From Silene noctiflora (Eukaryota; Streptophyta; Magnoliopsida; Caryophyllales; Caryophyllaceae), in contig VHZZ01005293.1 of assembly GCA_009801015.1 (NCBI GenBank), positions 56,356 to 89,770 on the forward strand: 33,415 nt of DNA, read 5' to 3'. The notes under the pieces were generated by a model that saw only the letters and a program-made list of their open reading frames with translations, was not told the origin of the DNA and ran no database searches. This document shows positions 9,158-18,634 of this stretch, piece after piece. The first letter of the stretch is position 1; every line of letters starts with the position of its first letter. A program made the position numbers and the translations under genes.

Positions 9158-9422
9158 GTTAATCTCAATTAAAAGTTTAAGTTGATGGTTGGAGTTTCAA
9201 AATCGATTTTATACTCTAACACGCTTCTTCACACGAATGCGGAGTCTCGTCATACCTGGTGTTTAATATTCCACTTTAGAAAAAGAGGCGGTTAGATTTG
9301 AAATCGTGATCTTTTGGTCACGTGGCTCTGATACCATATCAAAAACCTTCTCAACCAAAAGTTTAAACTGATGATTGAAACTTAGAGTAATGGAGTTTGA
9401 AGAGCGATTTTATTCTCTAACA
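9158..9422 (-). mobile_element. TRIM (very small LTR retrotransposon), copy 1
   Basis: On the minus strand a short LTR starts TGTTAGAGAATAAAATCG at 9422 and runs to about 9337. It is followed directly by TGGTATCAGAGCC (9336-9324), a primer-binding site for initiator tRNA-Met. After about 100 bp a purine-rich tract GTGTGAAGAAGCG precedes a second LTR start, TGTTAGAGTATAAAATCG, at 9221. The whole element is about 265 bp with LTRs of roughly 65-85 bp and no coding capacity, which fits TRIM/SMART-type elements. A second copy of the same family is at 15766-16010. Confidence 0.7.
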
Positions 9423-10541
9423 GTTGTCAATAGTTATGTATACGGGCTTATTTGACCCCAAAAAAAACAATATGAAAAACAAATTGGGCTAGGTATATGC
9501 GGGCCCAATATAAGTTGGGCTTGTTAAACGATCCAAAGAATAAATAGAAAATGATTTGCCTATAAAGATGTGATTCTCATTTTCGTCATTCTTGTAGGCT
9601 GAATTCTGGCCTGGTAAGCTAGTGGGCTTTATTATCACATCAACAACTTCGTCACAAAAAGCCTGTGAGTCGCGATTGGTAAGGGCGTTTTCATAGAGAA
9701 TCTGGTAACCATTGCATTTTAACGTTTGATTGACGATAAAATTTAAGCGGTTCTTTTGTTTAAAAAAATTAGTTTAGAATATATTTGCTAACAAGTGTAA
9801 TAAGTTAGTTAGATGCACATTTATAGAGCTTTTCAATCATATCTCACATTCTTCTGAAAATTACATCTTTAATCTTCCGACAATTATTTGAGATTCACCA
9901 TTGAGATAGGTGAAAGAATAACTAGTTTTCGAATTTGGTTGTTGTCGCTACATACCCATATTTTTGACAAGATACAAATATAAAAACTCGACTTCTTTTA
10001 AGTAACGAATATAAATTACAATGAGACTCCCATTTTTAGAGGTAAAGATTAACCTTCACATTGTTCCCTCAAGCATTATATATTTTTATTGTATTTGTTC
10101 ACTATTCATCATAACTATTCTTACAACATTTTCGAAAAGTTATATAGTAAATTTGTTTTTTTGTAGATCAACCAGAAATATATAGTAAATTCTTAATACA
10201 CGCAATTATAACTTCGGAATTATCAATATAATTACTCATTTATTGTTACCATTCAAAACATCAGGGATATGTAAATGTGATATTCCTTTCGAATAAGATC
10301 TTATTAATCAATGATTAAAATTAAAATCATGTATGACCACTAATTATCAGCACCCAAGTTAGTATGTCACCAAAAATAACTCAAATAATAAAAACAAAAT
10401 AAAACAAAAACAAAAACAAAAGACAACATGAAAGGTAAACAACAAAAGGAAAAGTCACCAATATCTCGTGCCAACCCTCCTTCAACATGTGAATAGTCCA
10501 ACAATCAGGGGAATAACGAGGCTCATCAACTCGAGCCGGAC
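9423..10541. other. Intergenic stretch, no gene seen
   Basis: AT-rich, with a CAAAA-rich low-complexity patch near 10388-10425. No coding similarity or RNA gene recognised. Confidence 0.5.
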
Positions 10542-10718
10542 TTGTTTAAGACGGTAATATCCATTTTAATAGTGAAACGGACATAAATATTATCCTCGGT
10601 TGATAATAAGACAAACTATTTGCTATTGAGCATCAAAACAACTTTTCTTATTATGTGATGTCAGATGTCTATTTAAACTCGTTTTACCAATAAAACAGAT
10701 ATTACCGTCTTCAAACAA
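10542..10718. mobile_element. MITE, TTTAAGACGGTAATATC family
   Basis: TTGTTTAAGACGGTAATATC at the left and the complement of GATATTACCGTCTTCAAACAA at the right pair over 20 bp, and pairing continues imperfectly inward (AGTGAAACGG / TCGTTTTACC). Length is 177 bp, non-coding. Confidence 0.7.
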
Positions 10719-11613
10719 TTATTTATCAATTAATTATTTATTATTTAAATGAAATGATCCTCTTTCCAGTTTTTCCATGTGACATGCACCCCACATTCAT
10801 GATTCATGTAAGTAGAGTACTTCCTAGTATTTACCATGTACGGAATATGCACTAGTGGCAATTGGTCCCTTAAAAACATATCCGTCATAAGACAAAACAG
10901 ATCTTTATTCTTAGATAATTTGCTTTTATTTTATCTATTTATATGGAAAGTACTTGACTCGTCGTAAGTTTGTAATTAATATATATGTCAGTCTGTCACA
11001 AATGAAAATTTGTGAAACATAAATAATGGGAGCCGGGGAGAGGTAGAAGGGAGCGGTCGCCTCGCCTCGCCTGAACAATGAAAAATTGAATATTTTAGTA
11101 AAACAAAATTAGTTTCTTTTTTAATTTATTATATGATATTAGCGATTCGCCCCTATTTGATCAAATTTATCACCTCACTTAACTGATCGTGTCACACTAA
11201 TTCATAACAAAATAATTACTAAATAACTACTTGAAGTCCAATAATTATTACTGAATTAGTAAAATTCGTAATATATTTGAGCCAAACTCGTAACCATAGA
11301 AGAAGAAAAAAAAGATACGAGAAGTTTGTGTCATAAATTTCATATTATCAATATTATTTCAAAATGTCTAAAAAATTACATTTCTTATGTTTAAAACAGA
11401 TATGTCGAGTGAAATAAATAGATAAGATAGAAACAAAATGTCCGACGAATTACACTCTCTTATCTCATCTATTCATATGAAGTAGTATTTGGTCCTTTTA
11501 TCCTTAAAACCATATAAACGTCTTAAAAACAACAATTACTATTTATAATCCACCGACAATTCCTTAACACCAAGATTTATGTAAATCTAACCGAGTGTAC
11601 CTTATAAAATTAT
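10719..11613. other. Distal upstream region of the DREB gene
   Basis: AT-rich and non-coding. A GGAGCGGTCGCCTCGCCTCG patch near 11050 is the only GC-rich part. No repeat boundaries found. Confidence 0.45.
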
Positions 11614-11636
11614 CCACGCGATATAAATACGCGTGG
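11614..11636. promoter_or_regulatory. CCACGCG/CGCGTGG palindrome around a TATA-like core
   Basis: CCACGCG (11614-11620) and its exact complement CGCGTGG (11630-11636) flank ATATAAATA. The right arm contains ACGCGT, which fits the CGCG-box consensus bound by CAMTA factors, known regulators of some CBF/DREB genes. It lies about 210-230 bp upstream of the DREB start codon. Function is inferred only. Confidence 0.4.
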
Positions 11637-11747
11637 GCCTTAATTTTATTTTGTCATTTTCTTACATTTAATAATTGTATATTTCTGGTGTCACATACTT
11701 ACATGAAGAAGGCAATTACGTAACTAGAATAATCGTTCCAATGTCCA

Positions 11748-11754
11748 TATAAAG
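11748..11754 (+). promoter_or_regulatory. Probable TATA box of the DREB gene
   Basis: TATAAAG stands 99 bp before the ATG at 11847, leaving room for a leader of about 65-70 nt. Alternative TATA-like sites are at 11602 and 11622. Confidence 0.5.
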
Positions 11755-11846
11755 TCCTACTACATTACACTTTTTTGCAACTACTAACATAAAAATATTA
11801 CCAACATTTAAAACTACATCCCTTATTCCTCCCTAAAACCTACCCA

Positions 11847-12446
11847 ATGGAGAAACCACATTATAGTACAAATACCAAAAATGAAAATCCAACAACTTCC
11901 CCGGGATCGCCACTAACCCGACCTGAACAACCTGACCTGAATAAATCCCCAGGGTCCGAAACAAAGCACCCTGTATACCGGGGTGTTAGAAAAAGACGCT
12001 GGGGTAAATGGGTATCTGAGATCCGAGAGCCTAAGAAAAAGAGTCGGATTTGGCTCGGGTCATTTCCGGTTCCCGAGATGGCCGCCCGGGCTTATGACGT
12101 GGCGGCACATTGTTTAAAGGGGTGTAAAGCACAATTAAACTTCCCTGAAGAAATAGATTTCTTACCACGGCCTATTAGCCGAAATGCAAGAGATATACAA
12201 GCCGCGGCGGCTAAAGCAGCTCACATGGTGGCTCACGAGAAACCGGACGGGTTTACCCCGCCCGGTGAAGGTGATCATGGTAATGGCATTGATGATTTTT
12301 GGAGGGAAATTGAGCTGCCAGAGTTGATGGATAGTAATAAAAATATTAATGGGAATAATGGAGGAAATTATGTACACGTGGAATCGTATAATTTGGTGAG
12401 TTTTATGTGTAGTTGGAGTTCATCTTCTTGTGGAGAGCTTCTTTAA
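11847..12446 (+). CDS. AP2/ERF transcription factor, DREB type (A-4-like)
   Basis: 199 residues, no intron. The single AP2 domain spans about residues 43-101, starting [21 protein letters not shown], with the RGVR, WVSEIR, WLG and AARAYD signatures and ending LNFPE. Val-56 and Glu-61 correspond to the Val-14 and Glu-19 positions that mark DREB factors, which bind DRE/CRT (CCGAC) elements. [19 protein letters not shown] and a following Ala-rich helix ([13 protein letters not shown], about 115-127) resemble subgroup A-4 (TINY/ERF02x) proteins. A Ser/Thr/Pro-rich N-terminus and an acidic C-terminus ([14 protein letters not shown], about 149-162), likely activating, flank the domain. The terminal LWSF/Y motif of many DREBs is not clear. 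The protein is nuclear by family. It is isolated: flanks are gene-free on both sides. The chosen ATG is the first in frame after the TATA-like sites. Exact orthology is not assigned. Confidence 0.9.
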   Translation: MEKPHYSTNTKNENPTTSPGSPLTRPEQPDLNKSPGSETKHPVYRGVRKRRWGKWVSEIREPKKKSRIWLGSFPVPEMAARAYDVAAHCLKGCKAQLNFPEEIDFLPRPISRNARDIQAAAAKAAHMVAHEKPDGFTPPGEGDHGNGIDDFWREIELPELMDSNKNINGNNGGNYVHVESYNLVSFMCSWSSSSCGELL

Positions 12447-13859
12447 CGTAATTTATACGGAGTAACTCGATCTTAAGATTGTTGTAAGCGTGAATTTTAT
12501 TTTACGTCTATAATCATTTTTAATAAGAATTTTAACACGTCTGCATTCACAGAGCTTGAATCCAAGACCTATGGTATCTCACCGTATTATATAAGTTTAG
12601 ATTATGTTGATGACATGATGGGTATCGAATTCATATCGATTATACTTTTTCATTTTAACTTTACGAGCTAAATTAGCTTAGTTTAGGCAGATTAGTAATA
12701 TGTACTCGGTATATAATAGTACCCTTACAAGAAAGGCATCAGTATGATATTGACTGATCAACCAGGGAGCTATTGTTGAGCATAAGACGTACACTGTACT
12801 AGTCTGTAACTCCGTATATATTACTATTTCCGTCTCATTCATTTGTCTACCCTCGAGTAAAAAACTCTCGCAAAGAATAAAAAAGGTGGACGAATGATTG
12901 AGACTCATCAAGAGAGTACTAGATTTGATCAAGTGATCAACGTGAGTTATATAATCATGTACGTGAACTTTTAGTTTTTCTTTTCTACTTTTTAAGGTTG
13001 ACGGCATTAGGGTTCACTATATATACACAAACCCTATCTATATTGATAAAATATTTACAATTATTATTTTCTAGAGTAATATTCATAAACAAAAATTCTC
13101 GGTGTACCACATGATCGTACATTCTATACAGTAAAAATATTAGAATTGACTATATTATTCATGATAATAAAGCAGAATATTTATCATCGGTATAGAAATC
13201 GACTTCTTATTAACTAGAGTGTACCTCTTTCCCCGGATATTCTTCGGATTTATCATTTCTTAAACCTATATAAATTTCAATCATCAAAGTTATCGAACTT
13301 ATTTTTCTCAATCACTAAATGACTCGTAGAATGACATTATTAATAATTTAATATATCCACTTTTTACTATGTATATTAACTATTGAGTAACCTAATTTAA
13401 ACTTTGGATTAAAATTATTTTTCATGTGTTGTGCGGAAGCGTGAATATTTTGTGTTGGGTATCTGCTGCATCGGTGTCCACTGTCCATAATAGTACGATA
13501 TTGTCCGCTTTGGCCAAATCCTCATGGATTTACTCTTGGGCTACTTCCCAAAAAGTCTCGTACTATTATATTTTCTGGACCCTTATAAAAATTATCTTCC
13601 ATCCTTATTCTACCGACGTGCGACTTGGGTTTGCACTTTAACTCGACCAAAAAAAAATAATCCGTACAATATTACTGTCCCACTTTGCATACAACGTTAG
13701 TATAAACCACTAATTCTTTCTAATTATTCGTTGCCATGGCCATGGTACACTTGTATAGTTGTACATGGGGTCTATGCTACAACTTTTGCCATTTTTTTTT
13801 ATTATTATGATCATTTTTCTTTCATGCTTAATTTCATCTTACTTTAATTTAACCCGGCT
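12447..13859. other. 3' flank of the DREB gene and intergenic DNA
   Basis: AT-rich. Around 12810-12930 there are Stowaway-like words (ACTCCGTATA, TTCCGTCTCATTCATTTGTC and, in reverse, GACGAATGATTGAGAC), suggesting a decayed Stowaway element. Short reading frames at 12678-13007 (minus) and 13426-13641 (plus) show no motif. Confidence 0.45.
12810..12910. mobile_element. Decayed Stowaway-like MITE
   Basis: TTCCGTCTCATTCATTTGTC at about 12829 is mirrored by GGACGAATGATTGAGAC near 12889-12905. Both resemble Stowaway termini, but the canonical CTCCCTCCGT ends and TA duplication are lost. Confidence 0.4.
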
Positions 13860-13869
13860 TCATAAGTTT

Positions 13870-14000
13870 AGCTACTTATAGTTCAGTCCAGGTCATATAT
13901 ACTTAGATTAACTTAGTTTAGCTCTGTCCATTCGGTCAGCTTGGCTCCATTCAGTACAGTTCAGCTTAGCTCGTTTTTAATTCAGTTCAGTTCATTTTAA
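13870..14000. repeat. CAGTTCAGCTTAG-type degenerate short repeats
   Basis: Variants of TTCAGTTCAG, CAGCTTAGCTC and CAGCTTGGCTCC alternate through about 130 bp. It may be a degenerate minisatellite within an unidentified transposon. Confidence 0.5.
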
Positions 14001-14505
14001 CCGAAAAGAACATGTCACAAGAAGAAATAGTGAGATACAAAAGGAGACATGAAAATGAGACAGACAATCTACACGCATATGATAGCAGTTTACTAAACAA
14101 GACTCATGTTTACTATCTAATCTATTTTTGGCATGTTTATGGACCTATAATTAGAATTGAATTCCGTTATTAAGACATTTTAAACATTTGGAAACCTAAT
14201 CTAAATTACAGGCCATTGAACTTTTAATTAATCACAAAGTTGATTGATTATCACAAACTCACCTTGTTTGAGGAAAACACCTGACAAAAGAACAAGAAAT
14301 ACAATGGGCCAATTGGGCTAATTCTAGTTATCGCAATACTTCGATTTGGACCAAAGTTGTGTGCATAGTTGTTTACCATTTGCCAATACATGAGCGAGCC
14401 CAAACATATGGCCCATTACCTAAACTACCACTTGGGCTATTTAAGGGAACGGCCCAACACAAAAGGCCACGACATATATACATATACAAAGAGGCTAAAT
14501 CTGAG
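14001..14505. other. Intergenic stretch, no gene seen
   Basis: No coding or RNA similarity recognised. The GGGCCAATTGGGC-like words near 14310 are not a recognised motif. Confidence 0.45.
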
Positions 14506-14529
14506 TTTTTTTTTTTTTTTTTTTTTTTT
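14506..14529. repeat. Homopolymer T24
   Basis: An uninterrupted run of 24 T; it could be the A-tail of a minus-strand retroposon. Length is prone to sequencing error. Confidence 0.85.
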
Positions 14530-14682
14530 AATTAGATTTACTAAATGTGGATTTTAGTAACTTAAGAGTTGATTTCACTCATTTCCTTTTCAACGTTAAT
14601 TAAATAACTGTGCGACGTTTACACGCTTGTGATCGTTACAAATAAGAATTTGTGGTATATAATAATTTAACTATTTAAGGAA

Positions 14683-14755
14683 ATGGAGGATTCAAACCTA
14701 AAATCTTGTGTCCAAGATACCTTGGCCTTAATCACAATGCAATGAGTAACAAGAA
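14683..14755 (-). mobile_element. tRNA-like / SINE-derived fragment
   Basis: On the minus strand, TGATTAAGGCCAAGG resembles a pol III A box and GGTTTGAATCCTCC a B box, about 35 bp apart. No acceptor stem or clear target duplication is seen, so this is a degraded SINE head and not a tRNA gene. Confidence 0.3.
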
Positions 14756-15117
14756 GTTGATTTTTGGGGAAAATGAGTCCATAAATTCCTCAAATTGTAT
14801 GTCCAAAATGCATATCAATCGATCACAGGTGTATGAAACTCGAAAAAAAATTGATATCATTATTTTAGTGGAGACACAAGATCAATATTATGTAAAAATG
14901 ATTTTAGACTCGAATTCATAAGCTATTTTTGGCTTAACTTTGTTCACTAGAATCATTTAATAACGGTGGAGTTCTTATATTGAGATCACGGCTTATACAA
15001 AACAATTATAACGATCGTAAAATACGGTACGAAATAGAGTAATAAATATGGTGGGGTCATGTGAAGTCATTAAGTACGTCGTCGTATTACGCTTGGTATA
15101 TTCGAGACACAAAAACT

Positions 15118-15234
15118 TCGGAGAGAAGGTCTCTCAATAGCGTTATTGAGAGACCTCTCACATGATGGGGTGAGGGACCCACTGATATTTTTGTTTTCCT
15201 ATTATATCTCTCACTAAATTAGTACAAATTCATG
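15118..15234. mobile_element. Truncated MITE, GAGAGACGGTCT family
   Basis: Shares TTCGGAGAGA.GGTCT...AATAGCGTTATTGAGAGAC and TCTCTCACTAAATTAGT with the fuller copy at 18207-18350. It contains a perfect 12-bp hairpin, GGTCTCTCAATA / TATTGAGAGACC, at 15128-15155 with a GCGT loop. The right terminus found in the other copy is missing. Confidence 0.55.
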
Positions 15235-15324
15235 AGAATTTGGTTTGTCAATAGCGTCATTAAGTACCTATTGTATTTGAGAAGAAGGCCCTTAAATTTG
15301 GTTTGTCAGTTTTAGTCAGTCTAT

Positions 15325-15633
15325 GGGGTCGTTTGGTTGATACGGGAAGTACAAATTCACGTGATGTAGAAAATCATGGGAAATAAACTCCCTTTCCTAA
15401 TTCATGGGAATTTGTAAAAAGTGTTTGGTTATTTATGTAGAAACTTAATTCATGGGAATTGCAAGTTACCAAGTGTTGGTGAGTAACTTCCTACATTTTT
15501 GTAGGAAGTTAATTACATAGGAAGTTCTACTTTTCCCATTTTTGCAAAATTAAGGCAACCAAACAACTCCCAATTTTACAATTTATGGAAATTTCTATTT
15601 CTCATGATTTTGTAAGGGTAACCAAACAACCCG
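15325..15633. mobile_element. MITE, GGGTCGTTTGGTT ends
   Basis: Left end GGGGTCGTTTGGTTGATAC, right end the complement of CGGGTTGTTTGGTTACCC; TAT flanks both sides (15322-15324 and 15634-15636). About 309 bp. Internal words ATTCATGGGAATT and TACATAGGAAGTT recur in both orientations. The TGTTTGG-type ends and 3-bp duplication suggest PIF/Harbinger, but this is not certain. Confidence 0.6.
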
Positions 15634-15765
15634 TATGATTAGAACTTAGAAGCCCTCTAGATTTAAATCATGCAATCACTTAATTAACGCACGACTATCC
15701 TACGTACTATTTGAGTATTTGACCAAGGAATTTAATTCAATTTAGTTTCTAATCCACGGCAAATT

Positions 15766-16010
15766 TGTTAGAGGATAAAATCGATTTTGGATTTCAATCA
15801 TTAGTTTAAATTTTTAATTGAGATCATTTTTTGACATGGCATCAGAATAAGCGTGATCTAAAGGTCACAAGTTCGAATCCTGACCACCCCTTTCAATTTT
15901 AAAGTAAAATATTAAACATAGTGAGGGGAAGCCACAGTTACATCCACATTTCAAATCCAACAGACATTCGTGTGAGGGGGCGTGTTTGAGTGTAAAATCG
16001 ATCTTAGGAC
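15766..16010 (+). mobile_element. TRIM, copy 2 (same family as 9158-9422)
   Basis: The LTR begins TGTTAGAGGATAAAATCGAT at 15766 and ends TTTGACA at 15836. A mutated initiator-Met primer site TGGCATCAGA follows. The interior holds ATCTAAAGGTCACAAGTTCG, matching the complement of copy 1 (GATCTTTTGGTCACG). The purine tract GTGTGAGGGGGCG then precedes a second LTR start, TGTTTGAGTGTAAAATCGAT, at 15983. The 3' LTR diverges after about 22 bp, so it is truncated or interrupted. Confidence 0.65.
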
Positions 16011-16373
16011 TACCAGGAGTTATCTATATCTCAACTTCACAAGTCCTTACCGGCTAACTACCATGAAGATGAGGTGGGTACAATTATCTCATAACACCCG
16101 CCCCGCCCCGATAACATCCCTTTTATATCAAACCCATTGATTAAGTCTTTATAAGTATCAAACATAAATACAGATGGGACACCACTAACAAATTGAAGCC
16201 AACAAATGAACCAAGAATCCAAAAAACACATTCAACGGTACAACCCCACCATCACGTGAAATGGTATGGTCCATAATACACCATCACCAAAATCAACCTT
16301 CTTAATCAAAAATAGTACTCGAAGAGACCTCTATCAGTCCTTCACCACTTATTTTCTCAATATGCAAGTGGCA

Positions 16374-16458
16374 TCAATCATGGGTGCTTTATTTCCTCCC
16401 CACTTGCCTTATTGTGAGAGGGATACTATCCGTCTTCAACTTGTAACGGACAGTGCAG
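16374..16458. mobile_element. Half of a GACGGATAGTG-family MITE
   Basis: CCCCACTTGCCTTATTGTGA...ACTATCCGTCTTCAACTTGTAACGGACAGTG matches the right half of the element at 8761-8940. A second scrap, GTGTCCCTCTCACAATAAGGC, is at 16558-16578, so the element may have been split by an insertion. Confidence 0.5.
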
Positions 16459-16576
16459 TGGCAATTTTAGGAATTCGATATAGGGGGTGCGGAAATTGAA
16501 GAATCACACATGTGACATTCGTTTAGTAGGAAAATTAAAACTTCAGCGACCGGAATAGTGTCCCTCTCACAATAAG

Positions 16577-16732
16577 GCAAAAAGTTATTGTTTCCTATTA
16601 GATGGTATATTTTCCCTCTCACTAAGCTAGATTTGGTATTTTCACATTTAAAATCAAAACTCAAACATATATCCAAATTAATGGATCAATAAAAGCAAAA
16701 AGTTACTGTTTCCTATTAGATGGTATATTTTC
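16577..16732. repeat. 38-bp direct repeat, 118 bp apart
   Basis: GCAAAAAGTTATTGTTTCCTATTAGATGG... at 16577-16614 recurs at 16695-16732 with one mismatch. It looks like a local duplication next to the split MITE. Confidence 0.7.
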
Positions 16733-16779
16733 ATCGGTCCCATTTTATACTCTTGTGTGGAAAAAAAAATAAAACATTT

Positions 16780-16855
16780 GCTTGTAAAGGTTGTCGAACC
16801 CACTACCTCTAGTATGACAACTAGGTATTAAACCACTAGACCACATTAGCAACAC
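16780..16855 (-). mobile_element. SINE-like tRNA-derived fragment
   Basis: On the minus strand, TGGTCTAGTGGTTTAATACC (A-box-like) and GTGGGTTCGACAACC (B-box-like) are spaced as in a tRNA-derived SINE head. The sequence then runs into a T-rich tract on the same strand. It does not fold as a complete tRNA. Confidence 0.4.
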
Positions 16856-17366
16856 TGTTCATTAGTTAAAGGAAAATGATGATATTCTGAGATTTGAAGA
16901 CGCTTTGCCCAAAAATAAACGCAACTCACATGCTTAGAAAGTCCTACAATTTGCAAATAACTTAATCATAATGGTTGTCACGTACGGAGTACATTTTATT
17001 CAACTGACTACTGCCGCCTCCCGTTGCTCCCCATACGCTTCACATGCTATTCACGTGCTCCTCACCTTTTACCTTTTTTTTTTTATTCAATTATATGTCC
17101 TTTTTATGTTTAATAATAATTAAAATCCTTCGTGATAAATCATGTTCATGTTGAAAACATTAAGCTGTTATATTAGGTTACTTTTGCATCTTATTTTGAG
17201 CTAGTAATATTAATTTCTACTTCTAGTGGCTTAAATCGAAGACAATCGTACTATGGTATAGTAGAATACTCGGGAGAGAAACACTAAGCCTTATGATTTG
17301 TTAATTTACATTTTTACAAGAGGAAATTTGGGGGTGTAGATTTAAAAGAAGGGAATATTATTTCGG

Positions 17367-17543
17367 TTTTCTAACATGTGCCCTAAGATACATATTAAGA
17401 AGCTAATTAAAGAAACATTTGTAAGAATAAATCATAAAAAATGGATGTACACTATAACATTTAACATAATTAATGAAATATTCTTATAAATATTTCTTTA
17501 ATTAACTTCTTAACCTGTGCCCTTAGGGCGCATGTTAGAAAAA
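17367..17543. mobile_element. MITE, TTTCTAACATGTGCCC family (copy 2)
   Basis: TTTTCTAACATGTGCCCTAA...AGAAGCTAATTAAAGAAA at the left is mirrored by TTTCTTTAATTAACTTCTTA...GGGCGCATGTTAGAAAA at the right. The inverted repeat is about 50 bp with gaps. Same family as 4017-4200. Confidence 0.7.
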
Positions 17544-17657
17544 TCATTCTGTATAACTAAACCAGATATTATCCGATGATAGTAGCATAGTCAAAATTTG
17601 AACTTAGCGTAGCCAAAAGGATAAAAATATTAGGTAAACTTGTTTTAAAAAAAACTA

Positions 17658-17748
17658 CTCCCTCTATATCTTTATGATGTACCCATTTCATTAAAATACT
17701 CCTCACATATATTCAAGAAATGGGTACATCATTAAAAAACGGAGGGAG
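17658..17748. mobile_element. Stowaway MITE, 91 bp, intact
   Basis: Ends CTCCCTCTATATCTTTATGA and its near-complement (TCATTAAAAAACGGAGGGAG), flanked by TA on both sides (17656-17657 and 17749-17750). The core has ATGATGTACCCATTTC pairing with GAAATGGGTACATCAT. This is a textbook short Stowaway (Tc1/mariner-derived). Confidence 0.9.
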
Positions 17749-18206
17749 TACTACTCAACAATTTTAACTAAAAACATCTGTTTTTAATAGGGTTGACCGT
17801 TCTTACTAGTCATTTTTTAGCTCCGTCACTGATTATTAACATTCAAGTTTCGACCACCCGAAACCGGCAAGATACCAGTGCTAGTTTGCCACCAGCCATG
17901 CTCTTGAATAATCTAAAAGGAAGAAAAAAAAGGTAAAAGGATATAAAAAGGAAGATTGAAGAAGAGAAAAAAGAAAAGGAAAAGGTGAATGGAAGAGTGG
18001 GAGGAAGAGGACAGATGGGTAATTGATATTGGATATAAAATCACGTGGAGGATGTGTAAGTTGTATAGTTGAATGTCACACAACACGTGATTCTTTATTG
18101 TATAGAAGATGAGAATTTCAGATGGAAGTCTATGGTCATCAACGCGTGTTTTCATTCATTTCTTGGTTATGTACGGAGTATCACTTTTTAGTTTCACACA
18201 AATTTC
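17749..18206. other. Intergenic stretch, no gene seen
   Basis: Includes a purine-rich tract at 17915-18015 (GGAAGA/AAAGG-type) that creates a spurious 80-codon minus-strand frame. No gene supported. Confidence 0.5.
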
Positions 18207-18350
18207 GGAGAGACGGTCTTTTAATAGCGTTAGTGAGAGACGGTCTCTTAATAGCGTTATTGAGAGACGTCTCACATAATGGGGGTGAGGGACCCATTGA
18301 TTTTTTTGTTTCCTTATTATCTCTCACTAAATTAGTGAGAGACCGTCTTC
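18207..18350. mobile_element. MITE, GAGAGACGGTCT family
   Basis: GGAGAGACGGTCTTTTAATAGCG (left) and TTAGTGAGAGACCGTCTTC (right) are inverted. An internal tandem repeat, GAGAGACGGTCTCTTAATAG, follows the left end. About 144 bp, non-coding. A truncated copy is at 15118-15234. Confidence 0.65.
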
Positions 18351-18460
18351 TATGAGACCTACTGAGTTAGTTTTTACTTTGTCACTTGTGCAATTTTGCC
18401 TCAACTACTCAACTTCCTAACTTGTAAGTTGTAACTAAATTTACAATCCCTCTATTTTAT

Positions 18461-18634
18461 AAACGGTCATTATCCGTCTAAAGTTAAAGACGGATAATGG
18501 TCCACTTATAAAATGTAAGTGGAAGGACAAGCAAGGGTTCCCACCCACTTGCACTATCCACTTACATTTTGTGAGAGGAACACTATCCGTCTTCGACTTT
18601 AGATGAATAGCGTCCGTCTACAATGAGAATTTGG
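18461..18634. mobile_element. MITE, GACGGATAGTG family
   Basis: AACGGTCATTATCCGTCTAA...AAAATGTAAGTGG at the left is mirrored by CCACTTACATTTTGTGAGAG...CACTATCCGTCTTC...GTCCGTC at the right, ending CAATGAGAATTTG. About 174 bp. Confidence 0.7.

Noticed and set aside
16780-16855. A true tRNA gene
   Set aside because: A- and B-box words are present, but no matching acceptor stem and no correct anticodon arm could be formed.
17913-18155. 80-codon minus-strand frame rich in Phe, Leu and Ser
   Set aside because: Produced by a purine-rich tract; low complexity with no motif.
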